From Gulosibacter massiliensis (lineage in GTDB: Bacteria > Actinomycetota > Actinomycetes > Actinomycetales > Microbacteriaceae): DNA of 10,516 bases. Every line of letters begins with the position of its first letter. Position 1 is the stretch's first letter. Where the stretch lies: the NCBI GenBank assembly GCA_945901035.1, contig CAMDKN010000028.1:1-10516 (forward strand), in the 5' to 3' direction. The notes beneath the pieces are model-generated. The model was not told the DNA's origin. It was given only the letters and a program-made list of their open reading frames with translations, and ran no database searches. Below, in pieces: positions 7,020 through 10,516 of the stretch. A program made the translations under genes and the position numbers.

Positions 7020-7586
7020 ATGAACGCGTTTTTCGACCCGATCGGGCCACTTCCTCGTGCGGTGTACTGGCGTCGACGCGCCATCATCCTCGGTCTCATC
7101 GTTCTGCTGGTCGGCGGGGCCTGGACGCTCTTTTCGGCGTTCACCGCCACTCCGGCGCCAACACCGTCCACCGCGGCAACGCCGGGCGCTGTCGCCCCGT
7201 GCGACCCCGCGGACATCACCCTGAGCGCGATTACCGACCAGGACGCCTATGCCGAGGGCGAGTTCCCGCAGTTCTCGATGAATATCACCAACACGGGCGA
7301 CGCCACCTGCACGCTCGAGGTCGGCTCGGACAAACAGCGCTACACCGTCACGAGCGGGTCGGATTCGATTTGGGATTCGACCGTCTGCCAGACCGGCGCC
7401 GAACCGTTCGTCCAGGAACTGACCGCTGGCCAGACCGTGACTCCCACCGCTGTGGAGTGGGGCCGCGCTCGAAGCGATAACTGCGACAGCGGCACACCCG
7501 CTGTGGGCGGCGGAGCGTCCTATCAGCTCACGGTGTTTGTGGGCGAAATCGAATCGGCAGAGGCGAAACAGTTCATGTTGTACTAG
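7020..7586 (+). CDS. Membrane-anchored protein with Thr/Pro/Ala linker and cysteine-containing ectodomain
   Basis: A 188-residue protein with an arginine-rich cytoplasmic start (WRRR, 17-20), one transmembrane segment at about 21-39, a low-complexity Pro/Thr/Ala linker (about 42-60), and an extracellular domain to the C-terminus. The ectodomain has four cysteines (in CDPADI, TCTLEV, VCQTG and NCDSG) and alternating beta-strand-like segments such as FSMNITNTGDATCTLEVG, suggesting an immunoglobulin-like or protease-inhibitor-like beta sandwich with disulfides. Similar hypothetical proteins occur in Microbacteriaceae near clpC, as far as I recall. I do not assign a function. ATG 7020 is chosen over the in-frame GTG 6960 because GTG 6960 lies in the clpC hairpin and a -10 box ends six bases before 7020. 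The stop codon lies inside the predicted -10 box of the protease gene that follows. Confidence 0.85.
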   Translation: MNAFFDPIGPLPRAVYWRRRAIILGLIVLLVGGAWTLFSAFTATPAPTPSTAATPGAVAPCDPADITLSAITDQDAYAEGEFPQFSMNITNTGDATCTLEVGSDKQRYTVTSGSDSIWDSTVCQTGAEPFVQELTAGQTVTPTAVEWGRARSDNCDSGTPAVGGGASYQLTVFVGEIESAEAKQFMLY

Positions 7587-7589
7587 CCT
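7584..7589 (+). promoter_or_regulatory. -10 box of the trypsin-like gene, overlapping a stop codon
   Basis: TAGCCT is followed by seven bases and ATG 7597. Its first three bases are the TAG stop of the preceding gene. No Shine-Dalgarno sequence precedes ATG 7597, which supports a leaderless transcript from this site rather than read-through translation. Confidence 0.45.
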
Positions 7590-7596
7590 CAAGACC

Positions 7597-9063
7597 ATGA
7601 GGCTAAATCCCATCCGATCCGTTTTCGCTGCGTTCGCACTATTCGCGTTGTCCGCGGGTGTCCTGGCGGCTCCCGCCAGTGCCGTCACTACGCCGTCCCC
7701 CATCATCGGCGGAGACACCGTGTTGATCAGCGAGGTTCCCTGGCAGGTCGGCTTGATTAATCCCAAGAACGGACCGTCGTTGTGGGAAGCGCAGTTCTGT
7801 GGAGGAACCGTCCTCAACGCCCGCTGGGTTGTCACCGCGGCACACTGTCTCGTTGATCAAAACGGCAGAGTGTCAAAGACAAAAGCTGTCAAAATCATCG
7901 CGGGAGTCGACGACCTTGGTCTCCCTCGCGGCACCAACGAACACCGGGTCAGTTCCATCGTCGTCAGCCCCGGTTACGAGGGCGGTTTCAACGACATCGC
8001 GCTGATTCAGATTTCCGATCAATTCGACCTGTATGGTTCGGGGATCGTCCCGGCGTCTCTACCGCTCGCCCTCGACGGTGACGACGTTCCCGCCCTCGGC
8101 ACCGACATCATCGTCTCGGGTTGGGGTGAGTGGGAAGCCTATCAGGCAGGGGAATATCCCACGATGCTGCAGAAAGCCACCCTCGACGTGCTCGCGGCAC
8201 CGTTGGCCGATGACTGTGGCGACTACCTTTTGTCCGACTGGAATTACCGCTACGAAATGTGTGTCGGTGTGACGGAAGGCGGGCGTGACACCTGCCAGGG
8301 CGACTCGGGCGGACCCTATGTGGCGGAACTCGACGGCGACGGCGACGGTACCCCGGAACCGACCTTGGTTGGAGTGACGTCGTGGGGGAACGAGTGCGCG
8401 TTGGAAGGCTATCCTGGATTCGCGACGCGAGTTTCCGCCTATGTCGACTGGATAATTCCCGAGGCGCCGTCAGTGTCCGTGAACTATTCGGCGGGCACGG
8501 GTAAGCACACGGTGTCATGGCTCCCGCGGAGCGGTCAATCGCTCGCCGGCAAGCTGAGCGGATATCGGGTCGAATATTCGCTCGATTCCGGCGAAACGTG
8601 GAGTCTTGCGACAACCGCCAGTTCGAAAGCCCGGTCAACGAGCAAAATGGTCGCCGAGAGCGCGGTCTGGCGTGTTGCGGCAGTCTCAGCGGTCAACAAG
8701 AACCTCGGACCGTATTTGTGGGCGGATGAGTCGGGGTCGTTCTTCGACCGCGGGTTCGACGTACCCGACGCTCCCACCGATTTCAGCGTGGTAGACACCG
8801 GCGACGCCTGGATCGCCTTCGAGTGGACAGAACCGACGTCGGTTCACGGCAGCGCAGTCACCGAATATCGGGTGTACCGAGAGCGCCCGGGGAGTTCACC
8901 CGAGTTCATGGGCAGCATCACCAACGGGTATCTGGGCATCTCGGTGTCGACTCGCGTGGGGTCGGGCTCATATCCACCATCCGAGTATTTTGTCGTCGCG
9001 GTGAACAACGCGGGCGCATCGGTTGCCTCTAATGCCGTGGAAGCGTACGCCGAAAACGACTAG
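7597..9063 (+). CDS. Secreted trypsin-like serine protease (S1) with two fibronectin type III-like domains
   Basis: A 488-residue exported endopeptidase. The signal peptide has basic Arg2 and Arg7, a hydrophobic core at about 8-24 and a likely cut after APASA (Ala29). The mature trypsin domain begins at IIGG (36-39) and runs to about 288. The catalytic triad is His83 (TAAHC), Asp133 (NDIAL) and Ser237 (GDSGGP). Asp231, six residues before Ser237, occupies the trypsin S1-pocket position 189, so cleavage after Lys/Arg is expected. Paired cysteines are placed as in trypsins. An acidic insert with alternating Asp and Gly (from Asp246) sits between the catalytic Ser and the SWG motif and resembles calcium loops. 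Two beta-sandwich domains follow, at about 289-388 and 389-486, with fibronectin III hallmarks (TVSWLP, GYRVEYS; FEWTEP, EYRVYRE). Such domains usually bind surfaces or polymers. No sorting motif or C-terminal anchor is seen, so the product is probably free. ATG 7597 is supported by the signal peptide and the -10 box. Confidence 0.93.
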   Translation: MRLNPIRSVFAAFALFALSAGVLAAPASAVTTPSPIIGGDTVLISEVPWQVGLINPKNGPSLWEAQFCGGTVLNARWVVTAAHCLVDQNGRVSKTKAVKIIAGVDDLGLPRGTNEHRVSSIVVSPGYEGGFNDIALIQISDQFDLYGSGIVPASLPLALDGDDVPALGTDIIVSGWGEWEAYQAGEYPTMLQKATLDVLAAPLADDCGDYLLSDWNYRYEMCVGVTEGGRDTCQGDSGGPYVAELDGDGDGTPEPTLVGVTSWGNECALEGYPGFATRVSAYVDWIIPEAPSVSVNYSAGTGKHTVSWLPRSGQSLAGKLSGYRVEYSLDSGETWSLATTASSKARSTSKMVAESAVWRVAAVSAVNKNLGPYLWADESGSFFDRGFDVPDAPTDFSVVDTGDAWIAFEWTEPTSVHGSAVTEYRVYRERPGSSPEFMGSITNGYLGISVSTRVGSGSYPPSEYFVVAVNNAGASVASNAVEAYAEND

Positions 9064-9083
9064 GAAACGCCTCGCCGCGACCG

Positions 9084-9109
9084 GGAATATCTGAGCCGAC
9101 GGAAACGTT
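9084..9109 (+). promoter_or_regulatory. GGAAT-N18-GTT, possible SigR/SigH-type stress promoter
   Basis: GGAAT at 9084-9088 and GTT at 9107-9109 are separated by exactly 18 bases, the spacing and core of promoters read by actinobacterial SigR/SigH (thiol-oxidative and heat stress sigma factors). It points toward the small ORF at 9250 and would give a leader of about 135 bases. The motif is short enough to occur by chance. Otherwise the 186-base gap (9064-9249) holds only a weak CCAC-CTCG-GTGG hairpin (9155-9165 region) and no clear terminator for the protease gene. Confidence 0.35.
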
Positions 9110-9249
9110 CGAAGAATTGTCAGATTCACGGCGCGTCGTTCGAGTTCCGTGTCCCACCTCGGTGGCAGACTGACGTTCCCGCACCGCCGCGGAATCGTCC
9201 CGTCCGCACCATCGACGGCTCGGTTAGTCGACCCTTGAGAGGAGCATCA

Positions 9250-9390
9250 ATGCGTTATTCCATCGGCCTCACCCGCCTCCCTCTGCCCCAGTTTGTGTGG
9301 GCATCCATCGACAAACGAGTGGAAACACCCCCGCTCGCACCTGCCGAAACCGTCATCGAAACTGCTGCGAAAGAGGACGACAATGTTTAA
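9250..9390 (+). CDS. 46-residue ORF of unknown function, coupled to a TPR-protein gene
   Basis: ATG 9250 follows a strong ribosome binding site, AGAGGAG at 9238-9244, with a five-base gap. The product starts MRYSIGLTRLPLPQFVWASI, continues through a Pro-rich stretch (about 27-32) and ends in an acidic tail, KEDDNV. There is no signal peptide, no transmembrane helix and no cysteine. The stop TAA 9388-9390 overlaps the next start by eight bases (ATGTTTAA), typical of translationally coupled operon partners. Third codon positions are rich in G/C, as in the neighbours. I do not recognise the family. Possible roles are a regulatory or signalling peptide read by the TPR protein, a peptide precursor, or simply a leader ORF controlling TPR-protein translation; the sequence does not decide between them. 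Confidence 0.6.
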   Translation: MRYSIGLTRLPLPQFVWASIDKRVETPPLAPAETVIETAAKEDDNV

Positions 9391-10516
9391 TCCCTTTGAC
9401 CCGAACGAACCGACCGACAAGCAGCTCTGGGACGAACTGGGCGACACCGTCGACTCTCGCCGTCAAGAGATCTACTTCATGCTCGGACAACGTGCGCACA
9501 ACGCGAGCAAGTACGAGGAAGCCCTTGCGCTCTTCGACAAGTCGCTCGAATTCTGCGAGACACTCGGGTACACCCGCGAAAAGTACTTCACGATGGTGTG
9601 TATCACGCGGTGCCACCGTGAACTCAAGAACTGGGACAAGGTCTTCGAGATTTTCGACCGGTTAGAAGAACGAGGACTCGCGGATCTCGAGGCCGAAGAT
9701 CTCGCGCACATGTTCCGCGCCAAGGCGTATGCCCTGAAAGAACAGCGCAGGGCGCGCGACGCGATTGAGGCGTTCCGCATTGCCGAGAACTATTCGAAGG
9801 AGTGCGGTGAGTCGTACCTCGCGTGTCACGACGCCATTCAGCGCGCGCGTATTCACACTCTTCTGCGCGAATACACCGTCGCGCGTGACCTCATGCTGGT
9901 CACGCTTGAATTCGCCCGCACCGAGGCCGTCGTTCCGCTTGCGGCACAGGTTCAGTTGAACCTGGGGCGCATCTACCTCCAAGCAGCGGATTTCCCGGCC
10001 GCAGTGGTGACTCTGGAAGACGCCGTCGCAACGTTCGACGCCATCGAAGACGACATCTACGGCAAGAAGGCTCGAATGGCGCTCGCGGCCGCCCATGGCC
10101 GCAACGGCAACCTCGTACGCGCCGAGCAGATTTTGGTTGCGCTCGACGAGTCACTCAATCCGTGGGACATCGAAGTTCGGGCGAGCATTTCCCTTCTCCG
10201 CGGCGAACTGTCGCCGGATCCCGCCGAGGTCGCTACGTGGCACCAGAAGGCTCGCGCTCTCGCTGCAAACGATGGCCGGCACCATTTCGTCAACGTCGTC
10301 GACATCAACGCCGCGGTGGTTCTGGCGGAATCCGGCGATCTGGACGGTTCCGAGAGGCTTCTGCGCGCCGTCATCGAGTCGGCTGAGAAGTTCGACGACC
10401 ACGACATCATCAACCAAGCGCGGGTCCGTCTGGCGAGCGTTCTCATCGAAACGGGACGTTCCGACGAAGCGTTGGTGCTGCTCGAAACGATGTCCATCGC
10501 AACGTTCGGCGATGAC
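9383..10516 (+). CDS. TPR-repeat protein, 3' end beyond the window
   Basis: An open frame of 378 codons from ATG 9383 with no stop before the window ends, so the protein is partial. AAGAGGA at 9371-9377 lies five bases before the start. There is no signal peptide or membrane segment, so it should be cytoplasmic. The protein is almost wholly helical and built from tetratricopeptide-like pairs: residues 30-63 (with KYEEALALFDKSLEF, a clear TPR), 68-99, 108-141, 148-181 and 186-221, with further ones to the end (GDLDGSERLLRAVIESAEKF; GRSDEALVLLETM). TPR superhelices bind proteins or peptides. No helix-turn-helix, kinase or other effector domain is visible in the part seen; one could follow downstream. 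Its eight-base overlap with the 46-residue ORF suggests co-translation. The TPR call is firm; the biological role is unknown. Confidence 0.85.
   Translation, partial: MFNPFDPNEPTDKQLWDELGDTVDSRRQEIYFMLGQRAHNASKYEEALALFDKSLEFCETLGYTREKYFTMVCITRCHRELKNWDKVFEIFDRLEERGLADLEAEDLAHMFRAKAYALKEQRRARDAIEAFRIAENYSKECGESYLACHDAIQRARIHTLLREYTVARDLMLVTLEFARTEAVVPLAAQVQLNLGRIYLQAADFPAAVVTLEDAVATFDAIEDDIYGKKARMALAAAHGRNGNLVRAEQILVALDESLNPWDIEVRASISLLRGELSPDPAEVATWHQKARALAANDGRHHFVNVVDINAAVVLAESGDLDGSERLLRAVIESAEKFDDHDIINQARVRLASVLIETGRSDEALVLLETMSIATFGDD

Noticed and set aside
6210..7835. Antisense open frame of about 540 codons spanning the clpC end and the two exported-protein genes
   Set aside because: It covers three well-supported plus-strand elements, including the hairpin and a promoter, and has no family features.
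9154..9165. Small hairpin CCAC-CTCG-GTGG as a terminator for the protease gene
   Set aside because: Only four or five base pairs, no T-tract and about 90 bases past the stop; too weak to call.
9149..9238. GTG-started 29-codon ORF in the gap after the protease gene
   Set aside because: No ribosome binding site and no distinctive features; it reads through the leader before the supported 46-residue ORF.

Overview
The window looks like a chromosomal segment of a high-GC actinobacterium, most likely Microbacteriaceae or a close relative. The evidence is the G/C-rich third codon positions, the order DUF3180 – DUF2520-type protein – panC – lysS – small membrane protein, an actinobacterial-type clpC, and several start codons that sit directly behind a TANNNT -10 box with no ribosome binding site. 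This placement rests on gene content and order from memory, not on a search.

Region 1 (1-3684, + strand) is a tight operon. It holds the last codons of an upstream gene (probably folK), a four-helix DUF3180 membrane protein, a Rossmann-type DUF2520 protein, pantothenate synthetase (panC, with a shortened N-terminus), lysyl-tRNA synthetase (lysS) and an unannotated 58-residue single-helix membrane microprotein. The first four genes overlap by 4, 4 and 8 bases. The theme is folate/pantothenate cofactor supply plus tRNA charging.

Region 2 (3685-4254, - strand) is a divergent KptA/Tpt1-type RNA 2'-phosphotransferase. It runs convergently into the 58-residue gene with no bases between the two stop codons. 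Its start appears leaderless.

Region 3 (4255-6989) has a divergent control region with an imperfect inverted repeat resembling a ClgR operator and a likely -10 box, then the complete AAA+ unfoldase gene clpC, closed by a strong hairpin.

Region 4 (6990-9063) has two exported proteins, each probably with its own leaderless promoter: a membrane-anchored protein with a cysteine-containing ectodomain, and a secreted trypsin-like protease with two C-terminal fibronectin type III-like domains and an acidic Asp-Gly loop.

Region 5 (9064-10516) has a 186-base intergenic stretch carrying a GGAAT-N18-GTT match to SigR/SigH-type promoters. A well-supported 46-residue ORF of unknown function follows, overlapping by 8 bases a TPR-repeat protein that is still open at the window end. 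This small-peptide/TPR pair is the part least explained by known families. I see no tRNA, rRNA, CRISPR array or insertion sequence.
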